The notes: a model not told the origin generated them from the sequence alone. Numbered from the stretch's first letter, positions 47,001-48,378 are shown. The stretch: 64,000 bases of DNA from Schistosoma haematobium (GCF_000699445.3 NC_067200.1:18155003-18219002), one strand, 5' to 3'. A program made the numbers and translations.

Positions 47001-48378
47001 GAGATTTGTGTGGCACATATTTATTTGGTGCCGTCTTGTACCAATATTTATGTGTTAAAATAAAATAACAGATCTGATCTCAATTGCTTTAGTCGATATT
47101 CCTTAATCTTATGCAATATTAATCAATAAATTCATTAAAGTATGGATTGTCTCATGATAATGTTGAAAAAGATTAACTCGTAGAGAGAGGGAGAAAAGAA
47201 AAGAAAAAATAACTTACATCACTATTTCAACTAGTATCCAAGCAACTATTTTACTAGTCTTATTGTAGATATTCAATATGACTTATGACTTTGATTAAGC
47301 CATGGAGATGAAGTGAAAAAAAGTGTGTCATTGGAATTCTATAGTATGATTAAAATGTATTCAGAGATAGTTGTTTTACACAAATCGCTCAGTTGGAATC
47401 GTATATATGACTGATTAGAAATGAATATATACAGTTAATCCAGTTGTTCTATGCTAAGTCATACACCCTTTTATGGTGACATCTTGTTATTTTGTAGACT
47501 GACTGAATTTCGTACTCATTACTCCTTTTATATTAAATTGAATAAAGAGTAAAAATAGAATTATTAGCTGGAAAAATGTGAAATCCATTTCACTTGACAT
47601 TATCAACGGATCATTGTTAGACTACTATTGAAAACTTGGAAGCATTAGATGGTCGTTTCTTTCTAGTATGAGACTTCTCAGCAGTGCACATCTACGATCC
47701 CGCTCCTCGCGAGACTCGAACCCAGAACCTATCAGTCAGGCGCTTAACCAACTAGATCACTGAGCCGGCATCCAATGGTGTTAATGTCTAGCTTCAACTA
47801 ATTCACGAAGTTGCGCCACCGTATACCATTGTCTTCAGTGAGTTGATATCTTACAACAGACCTGGTTGAACTACACTGGTAACGACTTCCCACTAGAACT
47901 CTAGGAATATCTCTTGAAGTCAGTCACTAGTGAGACTGATAGGTCCTTGGTTCGAATCTCGCGAGGAGCGGGATCGTAGATGCGCACTGTTGAGAAGTCC
48001 CATACTAGGATGCAACGGCCGTCCAGGGTTTCCATGTTGGTCTAGCTTCAATGAACTCATGATTTCAATCAGTGAAATTTTTAAAAATCTCCACAAAACC
48101 CATTCTGATACTAATTATATTTCTACATATATTTTCATTCATTTCGTTTTCTATCTTATTTGTAGATTCATCATGTACAATCCCAATTGAATCATTTAGA
48201 GACAATATGTTCATATTGTACAATCCATCATGGTATTACATGTGATCCTATATGGTTATGTAATAATTTTTTTTGTCCAATCCATAGTCAACGTTTAATT
48301 GCTTCAACTGATTTAGCTTTATTTTGGACACATTATAATAGATGTTTAAAACAAATGGATACGATTAATTCATGGTAA
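506..48378 (+). CDS. REV3L: DNA polymerase zeta catalytic subunit, 3' part (23 exons; 5' end outside window)
   Basis: Gene-level entry; exons are listed separately. REV3L extends mismatched or lesion-blocked primers in translesion synthesis in the nucleus, with REV7 and the POLD2/POLD3 accessory subunits. Joining the 23 exons gives 5,537 nt, about 1,844 residues plus stop, with every codon phase matching across GT-AG junctions. Family-B landmarks appear in order: exonuclease-like fold, motif [11 protein letters not shown], motif [11 protein letters not shown], motif C YGDTDS, KKRY, and CysA/CysB. Identification rests on the REV3L-specific strings [26 protein letters not shown] and [15 protein letters not shown]. 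Introns run from about 0.65 to 6.35 kb and are full of retroelements. No frame breaks were seen, so the gene looks functional. The start codon and N-terminal domain lie upstream of base 1. No polyadenylation site was identified. Confidence 0.96.
1009..1835 (+). other. Intron with no recognised element
   Basis: AT-rich intron of REV3L. I see no coding homology and no copy of repeat families A-H. Confidence 0.6.
1836..2425 (+). CDS. REV3L: REV3L exon: acidic/serine-rich linker
   Basis: Phase 0 entry after an AG acceptor at 1834-1835; donor gtgagt at 2426. It codes for about 196 residues rich in Asp, Ser and Glu, with no recognisable domain. It ends with two bases (GG) of a split codon that the exon at 5055 completes to glycine, which supports both splice sites. 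Confidence 0.8.
2633..3716 (-). mobile_element. Internally deleted RTE-clade LINE with both ends and 13-bp TSD
   Basis: The minus-strand element ends in a (TGAC)n tail (2633-2650 on the plus strand) and starts with the same 5' leader as the large copy near 33.5 kb. A 13-bp target-site duplication, aaataccgacata, lies at 2620-2632 and 3717-3729. Only the 5' leader, a short N-terminal piece and the C-terminal piece of the polyprotein remain. The middle (endonuclease and reverse transcriptase catalytic parts) is missing, yet a 165-codon ORF runs through the junction. Confidence 0.9.
2838..3335 (-). pseudogene. RTE polyprotein remnant: N-terminus fused to C-terminus
   Basis: The 165-residue minus-strand ORF starts [17 protein letters not shown], also found near the start of the endonuclease ORF at 33210, and passes without a stop into [14 protein letters not shown] and [20 protein letters not shown], the conserved C-terminal end of RTE-clade proteins. 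No catalytic domain remains. Whether the fused ORF is translated is unknown. Confidence 0.8.
3730..4469 (+). other. Intron segment, one degenerate repeat
   Basis: AT-rich. The part at about 4260-4405 shares a faint pattern (tatactacttat ... gtaacacacacc) with 6090-6260, 14740-14970 and 21805-21930. Nothing else is recognised. Confidence 0.45.
4470..4780 (-). mobile_element. SINE-A copy (tRNA head, hammerhead), with inverted end
   Basis: On the minus strand this has the tRNA-like head (A box in ggctcagtggttcag, B box gggttcgaatcccg) followed by a hammerhead and the 3' part. At the right, 4720-4775, a plus-oriented piece of the family's own 3' end (catgatctcaatca ... aatctccataacccc) is attached, making a foldback. 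Confidence 0.85.
4528..4573 (-). ncRNA. Hammerhead ribozyme in SINE-A, complete core
   Basis: Minus strand: core CTGAGGA, stem II gtcc/ggac with loop cacaata, GAA, a stem III that is the perfect palindrome ACGGCCGT, then cleavage site GTC (between 4534 and 4533). The stem I strands GCGCTT and CAGTGC pair at five of six positions. The loopless palindromic stem III implies cleavage as a dimer or through short-lived pairing, as known for schistosome hammerheads. Confidence 0.8.
5055..5158 (+). CDS. REV3L: REV3L small linker exon
   Basis: A 104-base exon with acceptor tttcag and donor gttagt. The frame set by the previous exon is open and reads [10 protein letters not shown] then a Ser/Thr/Asn-rich run. 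It ends with one base (G), completed to valine in the next exon. No domain is visible; the call rests on frame continuity and splice sites. Confidence 0.72.
5159..6965 (+). other. Intron, mostly unassigned
   Basis: A GC-richer patch at 5520-5625 (cccaaccctcttccttt ... ccccagaggggcttcaggcg) resembles leader or low-quality coding sequence of a LINE, but I cannot place it. 6090-6260 shares the degenerate pattern noted at 4260-4405. The remainder is AT-rich and featureless. Confidence 0.4.
6966..7282 (+). CDS. REV3L: REV3L exon with basic cluster
   Basis: Acceptor aatag at 6961-6965, donor gtaagt at 7283. It begins with [18 protein letters not shown], a dense basic cluster that could serve as a nuclear localisation signal (inference). 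The remaining residues are a Ser/Thr/Asn-rich linker. It ends in phase 0. Confidence 0.8.
7555..7730 (-). mobile_element. SINE-A copy, left half of an inverted pair
   Basis: Minus-strand 3' part and hammerhead of family A through to a damaged B box (gggattcgaaaccagg); the A-box part is lost. The next copy (7735-8035) is in the opposite direction, so the two are head to head. Confidence 0.8.
7607..7652 (-). ncRNA. Hammerhead ribozyme in SINE-A, complete core
   Basis: Minus strand: stem I GCACTG/CAGTGC (six perfect pairs), core CTGAGGA, stem II gtcc/ggac with loop cacaata, GAA, short stem III ACGACTGT, and cleavage triplet GTC. All core positions required for catalysis are present; stem III has one mismatch and one wobble. 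Confidence 0.8.
7735..8035 (+). mobile_element. SINE-A copy, full head and tail
   Basis: Plus-strand unit: leader ending accgttggatgcc, tRNA-like head with ggctcagtggtctac (A box) and gggttcgaatatcg (mutated B box), hammerhead, then ggtggtctagcttcaattga and the end aaaccccttctgatatt. It is one of the best-preserved copies of the family. Confidence 0.85.
7891..7936 (+). ncRNA. Hammerhead ribozyme in SINE-A, stem III degraded
   Basis: Stem I GCACTG (7891-7896) pairs with CAGTGC (7931-7936). The core CTGATGA is the canonical form, stem II is gttc/gaac, then GAAA, then triplet ATC. Stem III (aagaccat) has lost pairing, so activity is doubtful. Confidence 0.65.
8357..8476 (-). mobile_element. 5'-truncated element D with 11-bp TSD
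   Basis: Only the tail-side 120 bp of D is present (minus strand). Direct repeats aagcgccttag at 8346-8356 and 8477-8487 flank it. Truncation at the 5' end together with a variable-length TSD is the mark of target-primed reverse transcription. Confidence 0.88.
8735..9203 (-). mobile_element. Element D, near full length
   Basis: Nearly complete minus-strand copy, from the tail side (ttaacacataaacattggtg) to the 5' end (gggcatttgggggc). It is one of the cleanest copies and is useful as a reference for the family. Overlapping small ORFs on both strands reflect chance open frames shared by several copies. Confidence 0.88.
9204..10131 (+). other. Intron with a GC-shifted unassigned segment
   Basis: 9440-9910 is richer in GC than its surroundings (ending gacgcccggacccctagatc then a T run) and is not one of the families A-H. 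It may be a fragment of another retroelement; no protein homology is seen. The rest is plain AT-rich intron. Confidence 0.4.
10132..10695 (+). CDS. REV3L: REV3L exon with candidate REV7-binding motif
   Basis: Phase 0 in and out (188 codons); acceptor ctatag, donor gtaata. It contains [13 protein letters not shown], and later [19 protein letters not shown] at about 10519-10575. The second string has the hydrophobic-x-Pro...Pro-x-x-x-hydrophobic layout of REV7 (MAD2L2) safety-belt ligands and sits before the polymerase core, where REV3L proteins carry such motifs. The binding role is inferred. Confidence 0.85.
10815..10990 (+). repeat. Repeat E, single copy in sense direction
   Basis: Shares gaaaaagcttgg, cgttggatttacttc, acaaatacattctt and ttcacattaac with the foldback insertion at 36546-36770. 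It is non-coding. Its origin is unknown; an untranslated end of a larger retroelement is possible. Confidence 0.6.
10991..11844 (+). other. Intron segment, nothing recognised
   Basis: AT-rich intron. No repeat family, splice-consistent exon or RNA gene was recognised here. Confidence 0.5.
11845..11950 (-). mobile_element. LINE-H 3' end, 5'-truncated
   Basis: Begins on the plus strand with (CTTA)n, the reversed (TAAG)n tail, then gcctgttacccctcgtgg and aggagcataga, shared with copies at 38037, 51232, 53500 and 61620. It encodes a mutated remnant of the family's C-terminal end. Confidence 0.7.
12054..12233 (+). CDS. REV3L: REV3L linker exon before polymerase core
   Basis: Sixty codons in phase 0 with acceptor tttacag and donor gtatgc. 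It reads [10 protein letters not shown] at the start and [12 protein letters not shown] at the end, leading directly into the conserved N-terminal domain in the next exon. No motif of its own. Confidence 0.82.
12339..12652 (+). mobile_element. Element D, 3'-shortened
   Basis: Plus-strand copy that includes the CT-rich 5' part (ctctccctctcgaaatgctc) and stops before the tail, after accatgaaactacatct. An oppositely oriented D fragment lies 0.4 kb downstream. Confidence 0.8.
13070..13240 (-). mobile_element. Element D fragment
   Basis: Central part of D on the minus strand (ccatggtagccggtgacc to cggacattcg). It lies just upstream of the exon at 13337. Confidence 0.75.
13337..13767 (+). CDS. REV3L: REV3L exon: N-terminal domain of polymerase B fold
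   Basis: Starts [16 protein letters not shown], matching the start of the conserved REV3L C-terminal half (the strand whose first exonuclease acids are lost in zeta). It continues through [20 protein letters not shown] and [20 protein letters not shown]. The family usually has a shorter segment here, so Asn/Thr-rich insertions are likely. It ends with two bases (AC) completed to Thr in the exon at 16373. A palindromic SINE lies 14 bases after the donor. Confidence 0.92.
13782..13980. repeat. Palindromic SINE-A (foldback) just after a splice donor
   Basis: The left arm (to about 13896) is family A on the minus strand; the right arm is the same 3' part on the plus strand. Both outer ends carry gagatcatgagtcagttgaa or its complement. 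The arms pair for roughly 75 bases. The junction is inside the hammerhead (after cctattgtggg), and the tRNA head is absent. The first base lies 14 nt after the end of the exon at 13767. Confidence 0.85.
14195..14470 (-). repeat. Repeat G, copy 1
   Basis: Reverse complement of a segment at 52600-52870. Shared words include cttgagagt, aggaccaaatga, gattatgattta and the string tttcatca-gaact-acatcagct. It is non-coding and of unknown class. Confidence 0.55.
15000..15355 (-). mobile_element. SINE-A copy with long 5' leader
   Basis: Minus-strand copy that retains the hammerhead region (core altered: ctcaaga), the tRNA head (gggattcgaac-like B box; A-box half ggtttagacg) and an extended leader (cattgtcttcagtgagtta to cttctcattagaactcc). 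It shows that the complete unit is about 400 bp. Confidence 0.8.
15375..15480. repeat. Minimal SINE-A foldback
   Basis: Two short opposite pieces of the family's 3' end: gaagggtttctttgtggata ... gttgaagctagaccac, then atcaacttcaattgactcgt. The tRNA head and ribozyme are lost. Confidence 0.65.
16373..16494 (+). CDS. REV3L: REV3L exon: degenerate exonuclease motif
   Basis: Reads [19 protein letters not shown], the REV3L counterpart of the Exo II region. The catalytic aspartate seen in proofreading family-B enzymes at the F-D position is replaced by the W-G context, as expected for zeta, which lacks proofreading. It ends with one base (G) of a split Asp codon. Confidence 0.95.
16620..17345 (-). 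mobile_element. RTE-clade LINE, 5'-truncated
   Basis: Starts with (CAGT)n at 16620-16640 (the tail on the minus strand) and includes the 3' UTR and the C-terminal coding end, closely related to 29973-30680. The coding part has frame-breaking changes. It stops near the segment that in the large copy reads [14 protein letters not shown]. Confidence 0.85.
17346..18203 (+). other. Intron segment, nothing recognised
   Basis: AT-rich. Only short GA/TA runs near 17380-17440 stand out. The last bases form the T-rich tract of the acceptor at 18203. Confidence 0.5.
18204..18580 (+). CDS. REV3L: REV3L exon with cysteine-rich insertion in exonuclease-like domain
   Basis: Completes GAC (Asp) from the previous exon and stays open for 377 bases to donor gtaaga. 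The end, [14 protein letters not shown], aligns with the conserved family segment. The first ~105 residues are not conserved: they open with [11 protein letters not shown] and hold another CNCPC cluster within Ser/Thr/Asn-rich sequence, where vertebrate REV3L has only about 30 residues. An internal acceptor that trims this part is possible; RNA evidence would decide. Confidence 0.85.
18690..19200 (-). mobile_element. Element D, near full length, diverged
   Basis: Minus-strand copy from the T-rich tail side (ttttatttaaacacataaac) to a 5' end reading ggtacggcagagag on the minus strand. It carries a local replacement around gatgaacatgaatatagact that is shared with the copy at 36305, suggesting a subfamily. 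Confidence 0.82.
19512..19630 (+). CDS. REV3L: REV3L exon: exonuclease-like domain
   Basis: Reads [19 protein letters not shown] and ends [11 protein letters not shown] plus two bases (CG). This matches the family helix that follows the WRIMRNE segment. Acceptor gtag before 19512, donor gtatgt at 19631. Confidence 0.93.
19631..20359 (+). other. Intron segment, nothing recognised
   Basis: AT-rich. A 98-codon open frame at 19821-20117 has no homology I recognise, no fitting splice context, and is probably chance. Confidence 0.5.
20360..20450 (-). mobile_element. SINE-B fragment with decayed hammerhead
   Basis: The minus strand reads gggatgcatatatag, ctgacgagtttcaaac, then tggattccacagcc. These are the stem I, core and post-cleavage parts of the SM-alpha-type hammerhead. 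Stem II and the GAAA box are mutated. Confidence 0.7.
20451..21322 (+). other. Intron segment, nothing recognised
   Basis: AT-rich sequence without coding homology or a recognised repeat. Confidence 0.5.
21323..21345 (+). repeat. (TC)n microsatellite acting as polypyrimidine tract
   Basis: Eleven CT repeats that end 11 bases before the acceptor of the exon at 21357. No other pyrimidine tract is available for that acceptor. Confidence 0.8.
21357..21498 (+). CDS. REV3L: REV3L exon: LDLIGRTSE motif
   Basis: Starts by completing Arg and reads [19 protein letters not shown], then [18 protein letters not shown] and HVLSRGSQ, a signature stretch of REV3L. Its acceptor follows a (TC)n microsatellite at 21323-21345 that appears to supply the polypyrimidine tract. 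Phase 0 at the end. Confidence 0.95.
22209..22521 (-). mobile_element. Solo LTR, older copy
   Basis: On the minus strand it starts TGTTGGGGACGTTAG and ends CAAACATAACA, i.e. TG...CA. Flanking bases aaacc (22204-22208) and agacc (22522-22526) match at four of five positions, fitting an aged 5-bp TSD. It is homologous to 44466-44857 but about 80 bp shorter through internal deletion. No internal retroelement sequence is attached. Confidence 0.75.
22900..23190 (-). mobile_element. SINE-A copy, decayed
   Basis: Minus-strand copy with a recognisable 3' end, hammerhead region (gggactcttcagcaa), tRNA head and leader (ccatcttccattatcttcg). The B box is mutated and the ribozyme is unlikely to work. 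Confidence 0.78.
23360..23610 (+). CDS. REV3L: REV3L exon: palm motif A
   Basis: Begins [15 protein letters not shown] and includes motif [17 protein letters not shown], at 23522-23569. Its Asp is one of the two metal-binding carboxylates. The preceding LNLEPES matches the family's LIMEPES. It ends with two bases (GG) of a Gly codon. Confidence 0.97.
24145..24200 (-). mobile_element. Element D tail fragment
   Basis: A short minus-strand piece (acttaaacacataaatag ... gtgccacag) corresponding to the last ~55 bp of D. Confidence 0.55.
24525..24790 (-). mobile_element. RTE-clade LINE 3' end, decayed
   Basis: Related to 2690-2950 and 50510-50770: cctcattaacacaac, gaacaccgaattcatag, gtgtatacacctac and gagccatgtcatcc. 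The coding end is broken by stops and shifts. Confidence 0.75.
25044..25104 (+). CDS. REV3L: REV3L small palm exon
   Basis: A 61-base exon reading [20 protein letters not shown] after completing Gly, in line with the FKFGCTSL segment of the family. Acceptor gaag before 25044, donor gtaagt at 25105. Confidence 0.9.
25135..25315 (-). mobile_element. SINE-A 3' half
   Basis: Minus-strand 3' end and hammerhead region. The core reads CTGAGGT and the GAAA box GAGA, so the ribozyme is mutated. The tRNA head is truncated. Confidence 0.75.
25865..26610 (+). repeat. Repeat F, split by an element D insertion
   Basis: 25865-25998 and 26504-26610 are two halves of repeat F (words: aaagctttcattgttcttctga; aatgaaagtttcacaacaaa; gctacaaatattc), also seen near 40490, 55435 and 60595. 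Element D sits between them with a 13-bp TSD. Confidence 0.65.
25999..26503 (-). mobile_element. Element D, full length with 13-bp TSD
   Basis: Direct repeats tcaaaagaacaat at 25986-25998 and 26504-26516 fix the ends exactly. The element runs on the minus strand from GCCCCCAAATACC to an AT-rich tail (caaatatatatataaatc). It is a reference copy for limits and length (505 bp). Confidence 0.92.
26611..27037 (+). other. Intron segment, nothing recognised
   Basis: AT-rich sequence leading to the acceptor at 27037. Confidence 0.5.
27038..27117 (+). CDS. REV3L: REV3L exon: [11 protein letters not shown] segment
   Basis: Reads [19 protein letters not shown] then IREGILP and two bases of Arg. This is the finger-adjacent segment conserved across REV3L as SPNGVAFVKPSVRKGVLPR. 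Donor gtaaga at 27118. Confidence 0.95.
27207..27490 (-). mobile_element. SINE-C copy with mutated hammerhead
   Basis: Third tRNA-headed family. The minus strand has the head (B-box region ggatcgaatccg), then a hammerhead whose core is CTAACGA instead of CTGACGA, ending in ctacctccaaccaccatct. The leader on the right (gatcaccacccagtgatc) is also seen at 49580 and 63080. Confidence 0.8.
27491..28305 (+). other. Intron segment, nothing recognised
   Basis: AT-rich. No repeat family recognised. Confidence 0.5.
28310..28425 (-). mobile_element. SINE-A leader fragment
   Basis: Only the 5' leader of family A is present (attgtcttcagtgagttacg, cactgcttctcactagat). Confidence 0.65.
28525..28745 (-). 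mobile_element. SINE-C copy, decayed
   Basis: Diverged minus-strand copy: gtagttgacaggaaacctt, gttgtgcctgtaatcttga, gtgtcatccaattttacag. The ribozyme is no longer intact. Confidence 0.65.
28968..29457 (+). mobile_element. Element D with 12-bp TSD and expanded CT tract
   Basis: Flanked by aatgattatttt at 28956-28967 and 29458-29469. The 5' end (gctcccaaatgctctgatat) is intact; the A-rich tail is short. Its internal CT-rich part has expanded to a (TC)n run at 29010-29054. Confidence 0.92.
29010..29054 (+). repeat. (TC)22 microsatellite inside element D
   Basis: Pure TC repeat grown from the CT-rich stretch found in all D copies (ctctccctctcg). Confidence 0.95.
29528..29597 (+). CDS. REV3L: REV3L exon: fingers
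   Basis: Reads [20 protein letters not shown], matching the fingers-helix residues MLEEILKTRFMVKQSMKAYK of the family. It is followed by a 6.35-kb intron holding the large RTE retrotransposon. Donor gtaatg at 29598. Confidence 0.95.
29850..29972 (-). mobile_element. SINE-A, left part of copy split by RTE
   Basis: Minus-strand family A (tcaattgaagctagacta to the B box gggattcgaaaccag). The last 15 bases are the RTE target-site duplication. Confidence 0.82.
30198..32033 (-). CDS. RTE reverse transcriptase ORF, 611 codons, uninterrupted
   Basis: Copies retrotransposon RNA into DNA at a nicked target. Visible parts in order: [13 protein letters not shown]; finger motif [51 protein letters not shown] (motif A); [20 protein letters not shown] (motif B); [15 protein letters not shown] with the catalytic YADD (motif C); [10 protein letters not shown]; and [20 protein letters not shown] near the end. 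Upstream of the first Met the frame stays open with [19 protein letters not shown], the normal N-terminal lead, so the annotated Met is not the true start of the domain. No internal stop suggests a fairly recent insertion. Confidence 0.93.
   Translation of the reverse strand: MEKAAAIGNSRQLFRLVKETGIRNPTVSETISEKDGHIIHSQSRRLDRWAEHFRDQFNWPSATLRFPTISSQPEWQVNVGPPSLYEVEKVIGNLKRGRAAGPDRFTPEIFKDGGPVLAMRLTEVLGRIWELDVIPSDWSQSLIVPVYKKGQKSSCDNHRGISLTNIVSKILTSIILRRLIKAREEQIRENQAGFRPGRGCIDQIFTLRQVLEHRHTFRRPTIIVFLDLKAAFDSVDRKVLWQCLSLKGVPKKYINLIQALYSNTTGRVRAYGELSSELITSSGVRQGCPLSPFLFNFVVDVLLEITLSSSKFPGVELVPGGSLVDLEYADDIVLFGEDADKMQSLLTTLSNNASMSGMRFFPSKCKMLLQDWVTSTPELVIGSEVVECVDRFTYLGSLISRCGLVCDEISARIQKARLAFANLRHLWRRRDIRLSTKGRVYCAAVRSVLLYGSETWPVRVEDIRRLLVFDHRCLLNIARISWDHRVSNTVVRKRVLGKDSKSIDEVVKLHQLRWLGHVLRMPNGRLPRRAMFSGIGVGWKKARGGQTKTWHKSMKSLTSGLSHVGRCRLSGWGPRDDSNRWLETLNDMAQNRLQWCEQVHPLFVFSQILIF
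32068..33210 (-). CDS. RTE apurinic/apyrimidinic-like endonuclease ORF
   Basis: 380 codons. The N-terminal ~120 residues are Pro/Ser/Arg-rich. The endonuclease domain follows: [25 protein letters not shown] (catalytic Glu), [13 protein letters not shown] (Asp and Asn) and [13 protein letters not shown] (Asp-His pair). It nicks target DNA to prime reverse transcription. It ends [13 protein letters not shown] in a frame shifted from the reverse transcriptase ORF 35 bases away; the second frame is already open across these bases, which points to an internal deletion that joined the two out of frame. Confidence 0.9.
   Translation of the reverse strand: MKNGANTSKTFHKKAVRDRPQAVVPWVLRSRSQVVKTNTNLISFSGSSRNTLPRCGQPGSDISPHTRNSTRDQGGHIQILPTPPNTSLISMTNPPHVSLSPRTARANDLSTWNAIPGLLKPRSKLHVGAFNVRTLCQIGQQASLARTLESRAIDVCCVSETRIQDPSSVIHLTSPCQNKEPTRFTLRVSGSPDSASRGLAGVGIALSTRSELALLEWIPVDSRLCAVRLNGTVRIRKDRDTRRCLFVVSAYSPTNCSSDDVKDEFYRKLSDLLRKAKRSDVVIVAGDFNAQVGKLSDRERHLGGSHGVVAQRADNCGRLLQLCSDNRLFLANTNFKHKEKHLLTWRPPNSSQRWTQIDHIAISHRWRGSIEVQADKKSTQ
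33546..33650 (+). mobile_element. SINE-A, right part, inverted relative to left part
   Basis: After the duplicated 15 bases the sequence runs ggtcatctagtgcgtccagg and on through family A's 3' end on the plus strand (ctcatgaattcaactattgg). So the SINE hit by the RTE was already a foldback, joined near its ribozyme cleavage site. Confidence 0.78.
33955..34345 (+). mobile_element. RTE-clade LINE 3' end, 5'-truncated
   Basis: Plus-strand copy of the same subfamily as 29973-33545: C-terminal coding end (tcacgttggtagatttag), 3' UTR, and tail (TGAC)n at about 34327-34340. It lies 0.4 kb from the large copy in the opposite direction. Confidence 0.85.
34346..35555 (+). other. Intron segment, nothing recognised
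   Basis: AT-rich, about 1.2 kb. Open frames here are short and lack homology. Confidence 0.5.
35556..35720 (-). mobile_element. SINE-A 3' half, ribozyme core mutated
   Basis: Well-preserved minus-strand 3' part, but the hammerhead core reads CTCAGCA in place of CTGAGGA. The stem I strands GCACTG and CAGTGC are still complementary. It ends 227 bases before the motif B exon. Confidence 0.8.
35948..36055 (+). CDS. REV3L: REV3L exon: fingers/motif B
   Basis: Thirty-six codons in phase 0. [18 protein letters not shown] carries motif B (Lys and Tyr that contact the incoming nucleotide, 35987-36016), followed by [10 protein letters not shown], a strong zeta signature. Acceptor atag, donor gtaagc. 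Confidence 0.97.
36305..36930 (-). mobile_element. Element D split by repeat E
   Basis: D sequence at 36305-36545 and 36784-36930, interrupted by 36546-36770. The interrupted site is duplicated (tcattcaccattt at 36533-36545 and 36771-36783). Confidence 0.85.
36546..36770. repeat. Foldback insertion of repeat E with 13-bp TSD
   Basis: A 225-bp insert made of repeat E on the minus strand (aagaacttacatctaaattt to ctggtccaagctttt) followed at once by part of E on the plus strand (caaattctttctttgagatt to ctctttaatg). About 50 bases at 36633-36683 pair with 36720-36771 with two mismatches, leaving a loop of about 37. Confidence 0.85.
36931..38036 (+). other. Intron segment, nothing recognised
   Basis: AT-rich, without a recognised repeat or exon. 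Confidence 0.5.
38037..38205 (-). mobile_element. LINE-H 3' end
   Basis: The plus strand starts acttacttacgcctgttact (tail reversed). The minus-strand reading is related to [16 protein letters not shown]...GLCS, the C-terminal end of the LINE seen best at 53500-53845. Confidence 0.78.
38327..38578 (+). CDS. REV3L: REV3L exon: palm motif C
   Basis: Eighty-four codons, phase 0. [20 protein letters not shown] precedes motif C YGDTDSLF at 38447-38470, with the catalytic Asp pair. An extra [13 protein letters not shown] stretch lies just before motif C and is longer than in vertebrates. It ends PIKLKLEK, as in the family. Confidence 0.97.
38579..39761 (+). other. Intron segment, nothing recognised
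   Basis: About 1.2 kb of AT-rich intron between the motif C and KKRY exons. No repeat family recognised. Confidence 0.5.
39762..39899 (+). CDS. REV3L: REV3L exon: KKRYVG motif
   Basis: Forty-six codons, phase 0. It contains [10 protein letters not shown] at 39789-39818, the DNA-backbone-binding motif of family-B polymerases, and [15 protein letters not shown], nearly invariant in REV3L. Donor gtaagt at 39900. Confidence 0.97.
39900..40485 (+). other. Intron segment, nothing recognised
   Basis: AT-rich, no recognised repeat. Confidence 0.5.
40486..40625 (+). repeat. Repeat F copy
   Basis: Shares gatgtcgttcagaagaacg, ccaaaccatctagctcagag and gagctacaaat with copies near 55500 and 60700. Confidence 0.65.
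40825..41482. mobile_element. SINE-B foldback carrying an element D
   Basis: 40825-40927 is the region 3' of the family B ribozyme on the minus strand (aggactgcaatcgatcaatc ... gtcaaaagctttataagc). 41405-41482 is the plus-strand ribozyme tail (gtcctaaataggacgaaacg, ctggatttcactgccagc). A near-complete D (40945-41404, minus) lies between them. Near-duplicates atgatgagtc and atgataagtc at its edges may be its TSD with one mismatch. Confidence 0.7.
40945..41404 (-). mobile_element. Element D, near full length
   Basis: Minus-strand copy with an intact 5' end (GCCCCCGAATGCCC) and a T-rich tail side. It lies only about 200 bases upstream of the exon at 41612. Confidence 0.87.
41612..41702 (+). CDS. 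REV3L: REV3L thumb exon
   Basis: Reads [20 protein letters not shown] then [10 protein letters not shown] and one base. It matches the SKILERSLKLLFET position of the thumb; the second half is lineage-specific. The following intron holds an inverted pair of D elements. Confidence 0.9.
41703..42082 (+). other. Intron segment, nothing recognised
   Basis: AT-rich intron before the inverted D pair. Confidence 0.5.
42083..42520 (-). mobile_element. Element D, left arm of inverted pair
   Basis: Minus-strand D lacking its extreme 5' end. Together with the plus-strand copy at 42783 it makes an inverted repeat with a ~260-base spacer. It shares many private variants with the other arm (gaatatccaaaactttaacc, ggaatggtggatata). 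Confidence 0.9.
42783..43240 (+). mobile_element. Element D, right arm of inverted pair
   Basis: Plus-strand D. In the central ~230 bases (42830-43060) it differs from the left arm at only a few positions, while the outer thirds differ much more. The tail ends atatgtttaaataac. Confidence 0.9.
43640..43812. repeat. SINE-A foldback upstream of thumb exon
   Basis: The left arm is the minus-strand 3' part through the ribozyme (cctcaacagtgggcatcc); the right arm starts at tacttccaggtttttcag, i.e. just after the ribozyme cleavage point, on the plus strand. It ends about 60 bases before the exon at 43875. Confidence 0.8.
43875..44067 (+). CDS. REV3L: REV3L thumb exon with SYKPG motif
   Basis: Completes Val and reads through [20 protein letters not shown] and [18 protein letters not shown], matching the FAKEYRGSFSYKPGACVPALE segment. 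It ends with two bases (AA) completed to Lys in the next exon. Confidence 0.95.
44466..44857 (-). mobile_element. Solo LTR, 392 bp, exact 5-bp TSD
   Basis: Minus strand: starts TGTTGGAGATGTTAGATCCC, has a TATA-like TGTATATATGCG, a polyadenylation signal AATAAA, and ends CAAACATAGCC (final CA mutated to CC). The 5-bp duplication aatac lies at 44461-44465 and 44858-44862. The length and 5-bp TSD fit a Gypsy-type LTR. No internal region remains, so recombination between LTRs is the likely origin. Confidence 0.85.
44954..45220 (+). CDS. REV3L: REV3L exon: C-terminal thumb
   Basis: Reads [20 protein letters not shown], then [20 protein letters not shown] and [16 protein letters not shown]. It matches the family's GERVPYVI and LNATYYITKQILPPLARIF segments. 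Donor is gttagt at 45221, splitting a Trp codon completed at 46144. Reading through the donor would soon reach a stop. Confidence 0.95.
45515..46005. mobile_element. Element D with an inverted tail fragment at its 5' end
   Basis: 45525-45943 is D on the minus strand. Directly joined to its 5' end is a plus-strand D tail (tatttggtgcacctttttac ... caaataaataaataa, 45944-46005). It is the same head-to-head structure as in the SINEs, in a different family. Confidence 0.8.
46144..46507 (+). CDS. REV3L: REV3L exon: CysA zinc-binding motif
   Basis: Starts LSELPRYF (family YHELPRI) and ends in phase 0 at donor gtaagt. ICPSCETL and GHCRTC at 46385-46453 form the CxxC...CxxC CysA motif, which binds zinc and is linked to PCNA interaction in B-family polymerases. 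About 60 Ser/Pro/His-rich residues separate the ELPR motif from CysA. Confidence 0.95.
46592..47065 (+). mobile_element. Element D, near full length
   Basis: Clean plus-strand copy from gcccccaaatgccctgg to tatttatgtgttaaaataaa. The alternation of GC-rich body and A-rich tail is clear here. Confidence 0.9.
47066..47594 (+). other. Intron segment, nothing recognised
   Basis: AT-rich sequence between the D copy and the SINE foldback. Confidence 0.5.
47595..48115. repeat. Large SINE-A foldback before the terminal exon
   Basis: The left arm (47600-47928) is a whole minus-strand unit with leader, tRNA head and ribozyme. The right arm (47929-48115) restarts at actgataggtccttggttcg and runs through the ribozyme and 3' end on the plus strand. 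The arms can pair over about 180 bases around the unpaired head and leader. It ends 50 bases before the exon at 48166. Confidence 0.85.
48166..48378 (+). CDS. REV3L: REV3L terminal exon: CysB iron-sulfur motif
   Basis: Seventy codons then TAA at 48376-48378. ICSYC, ITC and LCNNFFCP (48208-48276) give the four CysB ligands that in zeta hold a [4Fe-4S] cluster and bind the POLD2/POLD3 subunits. One extra Cys lies in the loop, and that loop is a few residues longer than in vertebrates. A foldback SINE ends about 50 bases before this exon. Confidence 0.95.
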   Translation: MHHVQSQLNHLETICSYCTIHHGITCDPIWLCNNFFCPIHSQRLIASTDLALFWTHYNRCLKQMDTINSW